From NCBI GenBank assembly GCA_043228905.1, contig JBHGNT010000010.1:7688001-7752000 (forward strand): a stretch of 64,000 bases of DNA. The letters run 5' to 3'. This DNA comes from Azolla caroliniana (Eukaryota > Polypodiophyta). Below the pieces are notes generated by a model. That model was not told the DNA's origin. It worked only from the letters and a program-made list of their open reading frames with translations, and searched no databases. Below are positions 8,707-18,800 of the stretch, piece by piece (position 1 is the first letter of the stretch; the number at the start of each line of letters is the position of its first letter). A program made the position numbers and the translations under genes.

Positions 8707-11700
8707 AGCAAACTATTGAAGCATGGGGCACAAATAGTCCGAGCAATCACAAGACCCCACAAGAAAGAAGAGTGTGTGGATTGCGAGGAGAAGCAACATT
8801 TGTCACACCTAGTGGCGCATGTAAACTAGTACTACCCGACAAGAAGCACAAGCACTGGATACAAGAATTCGAGAAGATGTTGAAAGAAGAAAACATAATA
8901 GAAGAAGGAGAGTTCGTGACTCATATTATGGAAGAAGCCTCATTTAACGACACCATCGGTGAAATCGAGGACGTCGTGGACTTGAGCTATCTTCACAACC
9001 AACGCGTGATTTCGGTTAACTCCGTCAACATGTACGCTATCATCGATGAATACCATCGTGGCATCTCGATGAAGGAAGTTGACATCAACACGAAATATAA
9101 AATGGTGGATAAGAAGATCAAGCCAGTTGCGGTTCCGCTACCAGAAGATAGCTGGCAAAAGATGAAGGAAGTCGCTAACGATCCAAGCTTAAGAGATCCG
9201 AAGAGGATAGGTCATGTCTTCACCAAAGAGACAAAGGGGAAGCTACGAGTTGGAAAGGAGGATTTCCTTCTCCCTGAAGAGGAGCGAATGTTTCGTGATA
9301 TGCTTCAGAGACATGGGAAGGCTTTCGCATTCTTCCCACGAGAAATCGGATGCGCCGACCCAAAGGTTATAGAGCCGATGGTGATCTTCACGGTGCCTCA
9401 TGTGCCTTGGAATTTGAAACCGATACCGGTTCCGAGAGCACACCTTCCAAAGCTGATCGAGCTCTTAAAGGAGAAGGTGAGTATGGGAATTCTAGAACCG
9501 TCGAATGCTCCTTATTCCAATAGGTGGTTCACGGTGCCGAAGAAGAATGGATCATTGCGATTCATCCAAGATCTTCAACCCGTCAGCAAGGTGACAATTC
9601 GAAATGCCGGAATCGGTCCGAGCGTGGACGAATTTGCCGAAGCGTTTGCGGGCCGGTCCATCTACTCCATTGGCGATCTCTACTCCGGATATGACCAATT
9701 CCAATTGGCGATCGACAGTCGGGACATTACAACCATGAGGACTCCGATCGGGCTTGTGCGGATGTGTACCTTACCCCAAGGCGCAACGAACTCGGTGGCT
9801 CATATGGTGAATGCCATGAATAAAGTCTTGAAGGATTGCATCCCGGACATCACGATGCCATTCTTGGATGATATTCCGATAAAAGGATGTTCGGATGAGG
9901 AGAAAGATGAATCAAAAGATAAGGAAGGTTGTAGAAAGTTCGTTGCGGTTCATATGAAAGATTGCGAGAAGGTGCTTCAAAGGCTCGAAGATGCGAATTT
10001 GACATTTTCGGGAGAAAAATCCACATTCGGGCAACCAGAGATCTTGGTGGTAGGTCACTTGTGTGGAGAATATGGCCGGAAGCCCTCGCCATCCAAAGTG
10101 AATGCAATCCAAGACATGAAAGAAGAATGCGAAAACCAAACGGAGGTTCGAAGGTTCCTTGGAGCGTGCGTGTTTTATCATATATGGATTCCTCACTACG
10201 CTCATGTCGCTGAACCGTTATATGGACTACTAAAGAAAAGAATGAAGTTTGAATAGCGAGACGAGCACACAAATGCGATGCGAAGATTAAAGAAACTGCT
10301 TCTTGAAGCTCCGGCACTAAGGAAGGCCGACTATGCCGAAGGGAAACCAATTTACGTGACCGTAGATACGAGCCCAACCGGAATCGGGTGGGTCATCAAT
10401 CAAGAAGGTGAAGATAATGCGCGATATGCCGTCCGGTTCAGAGCAAAGGTTCTCAGCGAACGGCAACAAAGATATGCCCAAGTGAAGCGGGAACTTTGGG
10501 GTATTGTGTCGGCAATGAAGACGGACAAAGATTACCTGATCGGGTCAGAAGTGATAATAGAGACTGATTGTCTCCCAATTCTCGGAATGGTCTCGGGATG
10601 TGCGACCCCAGATCTTGCTATGCTAAGGTGGATCGCCTACATCAAGTCTTTAAACCCAGAGATCCGTCATATTGCAGGGAAGAAGAACGCCATGGCTGAC
10701 ATGCTGTCGAGGGCAAGATTTTCAAATGGAAGTAACATGGTTTCGAAAGATGAAAATGTCGCCCTCGACTTCTTCAAGATGGCTCGATTGTCGGCGGAAG
10801 ACCAGGACACGCAGACCCTCCACGCCTTCAACGAGAACGAGTACGAAGGAGAGTGGTTACTCATCGGTAGATTCCTAAGAACATTGACGACAGATGCTTC
10901 GTTGACAAAGGAGGAGGCCCTACGAATCCGAAAGAAAGCTTACCGATACTTCTTGAAGGGAGGATTCCTTTGGCGACATCCAAAAAGAAGGATAGGAATA
11001 CCACGTCGAGTGGTGGTAAAGAAAGAGGAACAAGAGACGCTGATGACCGAATTCCACGAGAGTGCTTGGGTAGGTCATAGAGGAACATGGGCGACGTTCG
11101 AAAAGTTGAAGGAGAAGTATTGGTGGCCAAGCATGTACAAAGATGTCCTCCATTTCGTGTCCACATGCAAAACTTGCCAAATATATTCAAATATACGTCA
11201 TCGTGACGAGTTACAGCCGACATACCCACTCACCATACACTTCTAATGGATGGTGGATCTGGTCTCAATGCCAATGGGAGTGGGACAAATGAAGTACTTA
11301 GCGCTGGCGAGGGAAGACTTGACAAATCAAGTGGAAGGACGAGCCTTGACAAATAAGATGACTTCAGCCGTTTGCAAATTTCTGCTTGAAGAGGTTGTTT
11401 GCCGATATGGATGTGTAGGGAAGATAGTGGCCGACCGAGGGGAGTTGGACGCGCACGAAGCGACGGAGCTCTTCAAAAGACTAGGCGTGAAGCTCTCCCT
11501 CACGACTGCCTACAATCCGGAAGCGAATGGGAAGATCGAGCGAGGGCATGGACCTATCGTTAAAGCCATCGTATGGGCATGCAATGGTAGATTCGGGAAT
11601 TGGCCACGACTATTACCCTATGCCTTGTGGGCCGATAGAACGACACATAGCTCGGTGACAGGGTATATGCCGACGGAGCTTATGTATGGACAAAAGCCGA

Positions 11701-12191
11701 TTATGCCCATCGAAAGGATGATCGCCTCATGGGTAGCGATACCGTGGGAGAACGAGATGAGCCGAGAAGAGTTATTAGCGGCGCGGATAAGGCAACATGA
11801 AAGAAGACCTGAAGATTTAGAAAAAGCGCGAAAGATGATGGAGGCAGCCCAAGTAAAGAACAAAGTTCGGTTCGACAACACGCATCGACTTCGTCCCAAG
11901 AAAATTGAAGAAGGGGATTGGGTTTTGGTTTACGACAACACCCTTGACAATCAACACAGTACAACAAGGAAGTTCGCAAGAAGGTGGTTCGGGCCGTATG
12001 TGGTGACAAGTGCCAACGATAATGCCACATACCACCTTGCAGAACTAGACGGATCAAGGTTGGTCGTACCCATTGCGGGAAAAAGAGTAAAGATTTTCAA
12101 GAAAAGACAAGACAAGGATCCTGACCTCGATCACCTCGACGATGAACATAATAGGGCGGATGTAAATGAAGACATGGAGGAATCTAATTGA
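8706..12191 (+). pseudogene. G2 pol: RT, RNase H, integrase
   Basis: One frame of about 1,160 codons holds the whole pol, broken only by TAG 10254-10256 (Trp in G1) and TAA 11244-11246 (Lys in G1). RT has YSNRWFTVPKKNG, SLRFIQDLQP and FLDDIPIKG (9861-9887), with both catalytic Asp kept. RNase H has VDTSPTGIGW, KRELWG, ETDCLPI and NAMADMLSR. Integrase has the HHCC finger (FHESAWVGH ... CKTC), then the catalytic Asp in WMVDLV, Asp in VADRG and Glu in GKIERGHG (11538-11540), and the RWFGPYVV GPY/F-type motif. There is no chromodomain; the tail is acidic. It is the best-kept pol of the family in this window and the reference for reading G1 and G3. Confidence 0.92.
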
Positions 12192-12263
12192 TCACCGTAG
12201 CCGAAATCTCACTTTCTCTCTTCTTGGCACGTACCGGAGGACGTGCGGTTTGGTGGGCGTGGA

Positions 12264-13365
12264 TATCGTGAAGATTTTCGGCAATAGTGTGAAAATCCCA
12301 TAAAACGTACGAAATCGAGTATGAATCACATAATACAATAATTGTGAAGATAACATTTTAAATAAATTTAATATCTAAGTACAAAATGATGGAGGTTTCG
12401 AATGCACTTTATTACAAGAGAAACGGACAACTAAATGTCAAGATATGAGGGTATAAAGTTTGTGAAAGGAAAAGAGAAAATTGTGTCTATGTGTGGAGCA
12501 TAGAGAGTTCAAGGTAACTTGAACTAAGAGTGGAGGTGGGCTAGCTACTCGTAAAGGGTTTTGGCCAACCAAAACCGGACCGGCGATGGAGCCGGTGATC
12601 CAGCGACGGCGAGGCAGCGGCATCCGGCATCCACCGTCAGTGAGACGACGGCATCCGGCATCGGTGAGACGACGGCAACATCCGGCGTCAATGAGACGAC
12701 GGCATCCGGCGAGGCACCGGTAACCAATGGTATCCGGCGGCGGCACCGGTATCCAACGGCAACCGACGAACCGACGTCCGGTGACTAGATAAATAAATAT
12801 ATAAATATATACACATATATACATATACAAGGAGGGCAAGTAAGGATTCGAACCTTGCACCTCCGAGTTAGGAGTCAATTGGCTTACCATTAAGCCATGC
12901 CATTTAGTTGAATTTATATTTCTATCATTGTACTTTTACATGTAAATTCTCATACAAGAGAGCTAAAATGAGTGACATGGTTATCATGCACCACATGTAA
13001 TACATAAGCGCCAAATGGCAAACATGCATTTTATGCATGTCTTGTACCCTCACATGCATCATATGCATGAGAGCATCTATAAAAGGAGGGGGGAGGAGAA
13101 AAAACACATTTTTTTGGGGGTTATGAAATTAAGAAGAAGAAATTCATTATCAAATTGATCGTGTAACTTGTTTCTTAAATCCAAAGATAAAAGTTCAATC
13201 AATCTCTCTCAATCGTTAGATCTCAACTTCTCTCTTTCCCAATCTATCTTAAGTACTTTCTCGCTAAAGCTTGCGCCAAAGCTTGTACCGACTTTGAACC
13301 CTTTCGGTCCGGGACCCCGGCGGTTCCGCCTCACGATCCGCCCGTAGTGACGGATCTTCACGACA
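12264..13365 (+). repeat. G2 3' LTR (1102 bp)
   Basis: It starts TATCGTGAAGATT (second base A where the 5' LTR has G) after the tract GGTGGGCGTGGA, and ends GATCTTCACGACA. It is shorter than the 5' LTR by a 73-bp segment and by changes in the CCGG-rich array. The tRNA-like stretch recurs at 12835-12901 on the minus strand and the TATA box at 13078-13084. CCGG follows at 13366. Confidence 0.92.
12835..12901 (-). other. Antisense tRNA-like sequence in G2 3' LTR
   Basis: This is the same sequence as 5911-5977, with intact A- and B-box-like words on the minus strand. The flanking microsatellite (ATATATACACATATATACATATAC) is longer than in the 5' LTR. Confidence 0.55.
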
Positions 13366-13472
13366 CCGGTGCTTCCAAAATGGCTTTAACTTTATCCGAG
13401 TCCACCACAATCCCGTCCTTACTCACAATATGGCCTAGTAGCGTGCCGTTGGTTACCTCGAATACGCATTTC
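13366..13472 (-). pseudogene. H1 RT fragment between G2 and copia-1
   Basis: On the minus strand the 107 bases read VTNGTLLGHIVSKDGIVVDS then DKVKAILEAP, the conserved GHxV...G segment after the RT active site. Its right end is the ATTTC target duplication of copia-1, its left end the CCGG duplication of G2. Confidence 0.85.
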
Positions 13473-14079
13473 TGTTGGGATTACGGTCCCTTCGGATGGG
13501 ATGGTCGGATGTCGGAGATGAATGCCGACGAGCCCGGTTTCGGTTTCGGAACCGGATGATGGAGACCCCGGCTTCGGAGCCGGATGACGAATGTACCCGG
13601 AGAGAGATCCGGATGCGGGGACATATCTGTGAATATGTTTGCCAAGGGCCCTTGAGGCTATAGTTGTAAATAGCCCCAAAGTCATATGTGTATAAATATG
13701 ACTTAGGGCAAATAGTTTTTATGTTGCTACTCATTTTTTCTGTTTTTCCACTCAAGAGGAGTGAAGAGAGAGCAGCCGTGAGAGAGAGAGAGATAGAGCG
13801 TGAGAGAGGAAGAGGTCGACACCTCTGTGTAATACCGCCGCCTGTGGCGAGGACAGCGAGCTCAAGGTCGTCGCCTTGCAGCTCGCCATTATATATTTCT
13901 CTGTGCATAGTTCGTTTGGAGTCTTGTACGCCCGTGGTTTTTCCCGTCTAGGGTTTTCCACGTTAATCCCTGTGTATTCGTGTTCTTTCTCTGTGGTTCC
14001 TATTTTCTGCTGCATTGATTCGTGCTTACTCGGTTGTGGCCGAGTGGTGCAGGTTAATCGGAGCGTCGATTACTCAACA
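13473..14079 (+). repeat. Copia-1 5' LTR (607 bp)
   Basis: TGTTGGGATT...TACTCAACA. Three short dyads precede and cover the TATA box: ACATAT...ATATGT (13621-13638), GGCTAT...ATAGCC (13656-13675) and AGTCATA...TATGACT (13680-13703) with TATAAATA inside the last. A GAGA-rich tract follows the TATA box. Confidence 0.95.
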
Positions 14080-14082
14080 AAC

Positions 14083-14094
14083 TGGTATCAGAGC
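14083..14094 (+). promoter_or_regulatory. Copia-1 primer-binding site (tRNA-iMet)
   Basis: TGGTATCAGAGC, three bases after the LTR, is the classic plant initiator-Met tRNA complement. Identical sites follow the 5' LTRs of copia-2 (20544-20555) and copia-3 (26996-27007). Confidence 0.92.
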
Positions 14095-14109
14095 GAGTTG
14101 CTGCAGAAA

Positions 14110-17100
14110 ATGGAAGGCGGCGGCAGCGGGCATCCGGGGATGATGGTGCTGAATGCGCAGAATTACGCCGACTGGAAGATCAAGATGGAGGATCTTCTGA
14201 TTGTTCGGGACCTGTACGAACCGATTGACAGGTCGGAAATACCGAAGGGGGTACTTGAGTCGGAATGGAGGCTTCTGAACCGGAAAGCCGTTGCAACCAT
14301 TCGGCAATACGTAGACGTGAGCGTTCTACAACATGTGGCGAACGACACCAACGCATATGAGATGTGGCGGAAGCTGTCGGGCCTCTATGAGAGGAAGAAT
14401 GCGTTGAACCGGACCTCCCTGATGAGGAAGATAGTGAACCTCAAGTACCGGGACGGCGAGAGTATGGTGGAACACGTAAGCACGTTCATGGGATTCGTGA
14501 ATCAGCTTGCGGCGATCAAGTTCCCGTTGGAGGATGCAATGCAAGCCATCATTCTGATGTGTACATTGCCGGAAAGCTGGGAGAACTTGGTGGTGACTCT
14601 CAGCACCTCCTGCACCGAAGATAACTTGTCCCTACAAACGGTAAAGACAAGTATTTTGAACGAAGAAGCGCGTCGGAGAGATAAAGAACCGGCCTCCGAC
14701 TCGAAGGCGCTGCTTACCGAATCGGAACGGGGAAGACAATGGAACCGGAGTCCGCAAAGACGGGAGAAGTCGGGGACCCGGTCGCAGTCAAGAGGAAGAC
14801 CCACATGCTTCCACTGTGGGAAGCCGGGGCACTTCCGGAAGAATTGTCGGCACTACCGAAAGGACAACGGAGCCGACGACACCGATTCGAAGAAGTCTTC
14901 GGAACGAAACGGTGCATACCGGGGAGCCACGGACCGGAGAGGTCCGGATCGGCGAGGGCAGGACCGGAAAGGAACGACGGCACTCGCGGCAAGTGAGGAA
15001 GAAATCATGCTCATCACCGAAGAAGGTGAACTAAACATTGCCGGCGATGAGACGACCTGGGTGGTCGATTCCGGAGCATCGTTCCACCTGACCCCAGAAA
15101 GAAGATACTTCTCATCCTACACAGCCGGTGAGCATGGCTGTGTTCGGATGGGAAATGAAGGTACGTGCCGGATTGCCGGCATAGGAGACGTGTGGTTGAC
15201 AACCCCGACCGGATGCAAAATGCTGTTGAAGGATGTCCGACACGTTCCGGAGGTTCGATTGAACCTGATTTCGGACGGGAGGCTAGACGATGAAGGCTAC
15301 ACAGGTAGCATCCGAAACGGCGTAATGAAGTTCAGCAAGGGAAGCCTGATAGTGGCTCGGGCCTGGAAAGTCAACACACTGTACCTTATGAATGCCTGGT
15401 TGTGTCCGGAAGAGTTGAACGTGGCAGCCGACACTGCCGGTGAGCTGTGGCACAAGAGACTGTGCCACATGAGTGAGAAGGGGATGAAGAGGCTTGCAGA
15501 AGACAACCTTATTCCAGTGAAGCATGTGCACCTGGAGAAGTGCACCGATTGCCTGGCCGGTAAGCAGAACCGAACCTCCTTCCACTCAAGGCCACCGACG
15601 AGACGTAGCGCACCATTGGAGTTGGTGCACACTGACGTGTGTCAGGTAGAAACGAAGTCACATGGCGGAGCCCAGTACTTCGTAACATTCATTGATGATC
15701 ACAACCGGAAGCTGTGGACGGCACCGTTGAAGACAAAGGACCAAGTGTTGTGCGTCTTCAAAGAACTCCACGCGAGAGTGGAAAGGGAATCCGGCAAGAA
15801 GCTGAAAGCGATACGAGCGGATAACGGAGGAGAATACCGGGGGCAGTTCGCGGAGTACTGTCGCTCGAAGGGAATCCGGCTCGAGTTTCCTGTGCCGAAG
15901 ACGCCGGAACTGAACGGGCTGGCCGAGAGGATGAACCGGACCATAATGGAGAGGGTCCGGAGTATGCTGGCGCATGCGAAATTACCCAAGGGGTTTTGGG
16001 CTGAGGCGATGTCGACGGCGACATACGTGATAAATAGATCACCCTCAGTACCTTTGGACGGAGACACGCCGCAGAGAGTGTGGACCGGTAGGGAAGTATC
16101 CTACCGGCATCTGAAGGTGTTCGGGTGTCTCGCATATGTGCATGTGGCTAAGGACCGGAGAGGAAAGCTAGATCCAAAGACCCGGCCATGCATATTCCTC
16201 GGTTACGGCGATGACGAGTTCGGCTACCGAGTATGGGACCCGGTCGACAAGAAGATATTCCGGAGTCGTGATATCATCTTCATGGAGAACAAGACACTCG
16301 CCGACTGGGAGTCGGAGAAGAAGATGAAGAGCTCCAAGTCGACCGGTGAGGATCAACTCTACGAGGAGCAGTCCCGACCGGCAAGGGACCGGTTAGCACT
16401 CGAGGATCCGGCCGAAGACGGTGAAGAAACAGAACCGGCCGAAGAAGATGAAAATGATACCGGAACCGGCCCCGATCCCGAAATGGATTCGGATGAAGAA
16501 GAATCGGAAGAACCGGTTACCGAAGCTCCGGAACGGAGATATCCTCTAAGAGAGAGAAGGGCCCCCCGGAGATTTCCGGAACCAGAGCACGTGCTGCTAA
16601 CCGACGAAGGGGAGCCGGAGAGCTTTGAAGAAGCAAAGCATGACACCCAGAGCCGCAGGTGGTTGAGTGCCATGCAGGACGAGATGGATTCCCTGCAGGA
16701 GAACCACACATATGAACTTGTGGAGTTGCTGAAAGGAAAGCGGGCACTTCGAAACAAGTGGGTGTTCAAGCTGAAACCGGGAGATGCCGGAAACCCCCCG
16801 AGATACAGAGCCAGGATCGTTGTGAAGGGGTTTCAGCAGAAGAAGGGCGTCGACTTCGACGAGATATTTGCCCCGGTAGTGAAGATGACCTCCATCCGGA
16901 CGGTGCTGAGCATAGCGGCAAGCATGGACCTCGAGGTAGAACAGATGGACGTGAAGATGGCATTCCTTCACGGTGACCTCGAAGAAGAGATCTACATGCA
17001 GCAACCGGAAGGATTCGAGAAGAAAGGGAAGGAGCACCTGGTATGCCGGTTGAAGAAGAGCCTTTACGGACTGAAGCAGGCTCCCCGGCAATGGTACCGA

Positions 17101-18183
17101 AAGTTCGACTCTTTCATGACCGACGAAGGGTACCTCAAAACGCAGTCCGACCACTGCGTGTTTGTGAAGAAGTTCGAAGGAGGAGACTTTCTAATACTCC
17201 TCCTGTACGTGGACGACATGTTGATCGTCGGACGAGACCAGGTCAAGATACGAATGCTGAAGAAGGCTCTTCACCGAACCTTCTCAATGAAGGACCTGGG
17301 TCCGGCGAGGCAAATACTAGGGATGCACATCATCCGGGACCGGAAGAAGAAGCAGTTGTGGCTGTCACAGGAGAAGTACGTGACAAAGGTGCTTCACCGG
17401 TTCAACATGTCGGAAGCAAGACCGGTCGGGTCAACACTCCCGGCAAACTGCAAGCTGTCCAGCAAGCAGAGCCCCAAGACAAAGGCTGAGAAGGAGGACA
17501 TGATGAAAGTACCATATGCCTCTGCCGTCGGGAGCTTGATGTACGCAATGGTGTGTACCCGACCGGACATCGGATATGCAGTCGGAGTGGTGAGCCGGTA
17601 CATGAGCAATCCCGGCAAAGAGCATTGGAACGCGGCCAAGTGGATACTCCGATACCTGAAGGGCACGGCAAACGTGTGCCTCCGATTCGGCTCCGGTAAG
17701 CCCGAACTCGACGGCTTCACCGATTCGGATATGTCGGCTGATGCAGATACCAGCCGGTCCACATCAGGGTATGTGATGACGTATGCAGGGGGAGTTGTTT
17801 CATGGCAGTCGAGGCTGCAGAAGACGGTTGCGTTGTCAACCACGGAGGCGGAGTACATGGCGGCTGTTGAAGCCGGCAAGGAAATAATATGGATGAAGGA
17901 CTTCATTAGAGAGCTCGGTATCCGGCAGGAGGAATACCGACTCTACTGCGACAGTCAGAGTGCAATCCACCTTGCGAAGAACGCGGCCTATCACTCCCGG
18001 ACGAAGCACATCCAGCGAAGATATCACTGGATCCGGGAAAGAATAGAAGACAAGGAGTTCGTGCTGACGAAGGTCCACACGGACGAGAACGGGTCGGATA
18101 TGCTGACCAAGGTGCTCACACCCGACAAACTGGAAGCATGCCGGAAGAGGATCGGATTGGAAAGACATCCCATGCCGAAGTGA
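14110..18183 (+). CDS. Copia-1 Gag-Pol polyprotein, 1357 aa
   Basis: I choose the ATG at 14110 (MEGGGSGHPGMM), just after the primer site; copia-2 starts at the same point and has exactly the same length. Order: UBN2/gag-like N-terminus (NAQNYADWKIKMEDLL), CCHC knuckle CFHCGKPGHFRKNC (about 233-246), protease VVDSGASFHLT (Asp about 320), GAG-preintegrase finger (HKRLCHMS ... CTDC), integrase core with Asp509 (HTDV), Asp571 (RADNGGEY) and Glu606 (LAERMNR), a DD35E spacing, acidic linker, RT with AFLHGDL, SLYGLKQAPRQWY and YVDDML (1033-1038), then RNase H with FTDSDMS, STTEAEY, YCDSQSA. It ends just before AAGGGGGA, the polypurine tract. All catalytic residues I can check are present. The cassette lies inside H1 in opposite orientation; it should act as virus-like-particle protein in the cytoplasm. 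Confidence 0.95.
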   Translation: MEGGGSGHPGMMVLNAQNYADWKIKMEDLLIVRDLYEPIDRSEIPKGVLESEWRLLNRKAVATIRQYVDVSVLQHVANDTNAYEMWRKLSGLYERKNALNRTSLMRKIVNLKYRDGESMVEHVSTFMGFVNQLAAIKFPLEDAMQAIILMCTLPESWENLVVTLSTSCTEDNLSLQTVKTSILNEEARRRDKEPASDSKALLTESERGRQWNRSPQRREKSGTRSQSRGRPTCFHCGKPGHFRKNCRHYRKDNGADDTDSKKSSERNGAYRGATDRRGPDRRGQDRKGTTALAASEEEIMLITEEGELNIAGDETTWVVDSGASFHLTPERRYFSSYTAGEHGCVRMGNEGTCRIAGIGDVWLTTPTGCKMLLKDVRHVPEVRLNLISDGRLDDEGYTGSIRNGVMKFSKGSLIVARAWKVNTLYLMNAWLCPEELNVAADTAGELWHKRLCHMSEKGMKRLAEDNLIPVKHVHLEKCTDCLAGKQNRTSFHSRPPTRRSAPLELVHTDVCQVETKSHGGAQYFVTFIDDHNRKLWTAPLKTKDQVLCVFKELHARVERESGKKLKAIRADNGGEYRGQFAEYCRSKGIRLEFPVPKTPELNGLAERMNRTIMERVRSMLAHAKLPKGFWAEAMSTATYVINRSPSVPLDGDTPQRVWTGREVSYRHLKVFGCLAYVHVAKDRRGKLDPKTRPCIFLGYGDDEFGYRVWDPVDKKIFRSRDIIFMENKTLADWESEKKMKSSKSTGEDQLYEEQSRPARDRLALEDPAEDGEETEPAEEDENDTGTGPDPEMDSDEEESEEPVTEAPERRYPLRERRAPRRFPEPEHVLLTDEGEPESFEEAKHDTQSRRWLSAMQDEMDSLQENHTYELVELLKGKRALRNKWVFKLKPGDAGNPPRYRARIVVKGFQQKKGVDFDEIFAPVVKMTSIRTVLSIAASMDLEVEQMDVKMAFLHGDLEEEIYMQQPEGFEKKGKEHLVCRLKKSLYGLKQAPRQWYRKFDSFMTDEGYLKTQSDHCVFVKKFEGGDFLILLLYVDDMLIVGRDQVKIRMLKKALHRTFSMKDLGPARQILGMHIIRDRKKKQLWLSQEKYVTKVLHRFNMSEARPVGSTLPANCKLSSKQSPKTKAEKEDMMKVPYASAVGSLMYAMVCTRPDIGYAVGVVSRYMSNPGKEHWNAAKWILRYLKGTANVCLRFGSGKPELDGFTDSDMSADADTSRSTSGYVMTYAGGVVSWQSRLQKTVALSTTEAEYMAAVEAGKEIIWMKDFIRELGIRQEEYRLYCDSQSAIHLAKNAAYHSRTKHIQRRYHWIRERIEDKEFVLTKVHTDENGSDMLTKVLTPDKLEACRKRIGLERHPMPK

Positions 18184-18193
18184 AGGGGGAGTT
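18184..18193 (+). promoter_or_regulatory. Copia-1 polypurine tract
   Basis: AAGGGGGAGTT stands between the stop codon and the 3' LTR; it primes plus-strand DNA synthesis. The same AAGTGAAGGGGGAGTT context precedes the 3' LTRs of copia-2 and copia-3. Confidence 0.8.
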
Positions 18194-18800
18194 TGTTGGG
18201 ATTACGGTCCCTTCAGATGGGATGGTCGGATGTCGGAGATGAATGCCGACGAGCCCGGTTTCGGTTTCGGAACCGGATGATGGAGACCCCGGCTTCGGAG
18301 CCGGATGACAAATGTACCTGGAGAGAGATCCGGATGCGGGGACATATCTGTGAATATGTTTGCCAAGGGCCCTTGAGGCTATAGTTGTAAATAGCCCCAA
18401 AGTCATATGTGTATAAATATGACTTAGGGCAAATAGTTTTTATGTTGCTACTCATTTTTTCTGTTTTTCCACTCAAGAGGAGTGAAGAGAGAGCAGCCGT
18501 GAGAGAGAGAGAGATAGAGCGTGAGAGAGGAAGAGGTCGACGCCTCTGTGTAATACCGCCACCTGTGGCGAGGACAGCGAGCTCAAGGTCGTCGCCTTGC
18601 AGCTCGCCATTGTATATTTCTCTGTGCATAGTTCGTTTGGAGTCTTGTACTCCCGTGGTTTTTCCCGTCTAGGGTTTTCCACGTTAATCCCTGTGTATTC
18701 GTGTTCTTTCTCTGTGGTTCCTATTTTCTGCTGCATTGATTCGTGCTTACTCGGTTGTGGCCGAGTGGTGAAGGTTAATCGGAGCGTCGATTACTCAACA
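18194..18800 (+). repeat. Copia-1 3' LTR (607 bp)
   Basis: Same length and ends as the 5' LTR. It differs at about eight sites, for example CGG to CAG near 18214 and GACG to GACA near 18308. ATTTC follows immediately. Confidence 0.95.

Larger units (their letters stand above)
5251..13365 (+). mobile_element. Gypsy element G2, full-length with LTRs
   Basis: This is a complete 8.1-kb Ty3/gypsy retrotransposon: 5' LTR 5251-6441, primer site 6450, gag, protease, RT, RNase H, integrase, polypurine tract, 3' LTR 12264-13365. It is inserted into antisense H1 with CCGG on each side (5247-5250 and 13366-13369); deleting the element and one CCGG restores the H1 frame. The next base on the right is also T, so a 5-bp CCGGT duplication with loss of one LTR base cannot be excluded. 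Catalytic residues of RT, RNase H and integrase are kept, but stops at 6602, 7913, 10254 and 11244 and one frameshift near 8190 make it inactive. Confidence 0.93.
13473..18800 (+). mobile_element. Copia-1, full-length, potentially coding-intact
   Basis: This is a 5,328-bp Ty1/copia retrotransposon with two 607-bp LTRs, an initiator-Met primer site, one unbroken polyprotein and a polypurine tract. ATTTC stands on both sides (13468-13472 and 18801-18805) as a 5-bp target duplication inside H1. By eye the two LTRs differ at about 8 of 607 positions (about 1.3 percent), six of them transitions and at least four in CpG, so the insertion is recent. It is the only element here whose coding region has no visible stop or frameshift. 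Confidence 0.96.

Noticed and set aside
13876-14109. In-frame extension of the copia-1 polyprotein into the 5' LTR
   Set aside because: The extension lies in the LTR and primer-site leader. Copia-2 has the same ATG as its start (20571) and the first residues match known copia gag starts.
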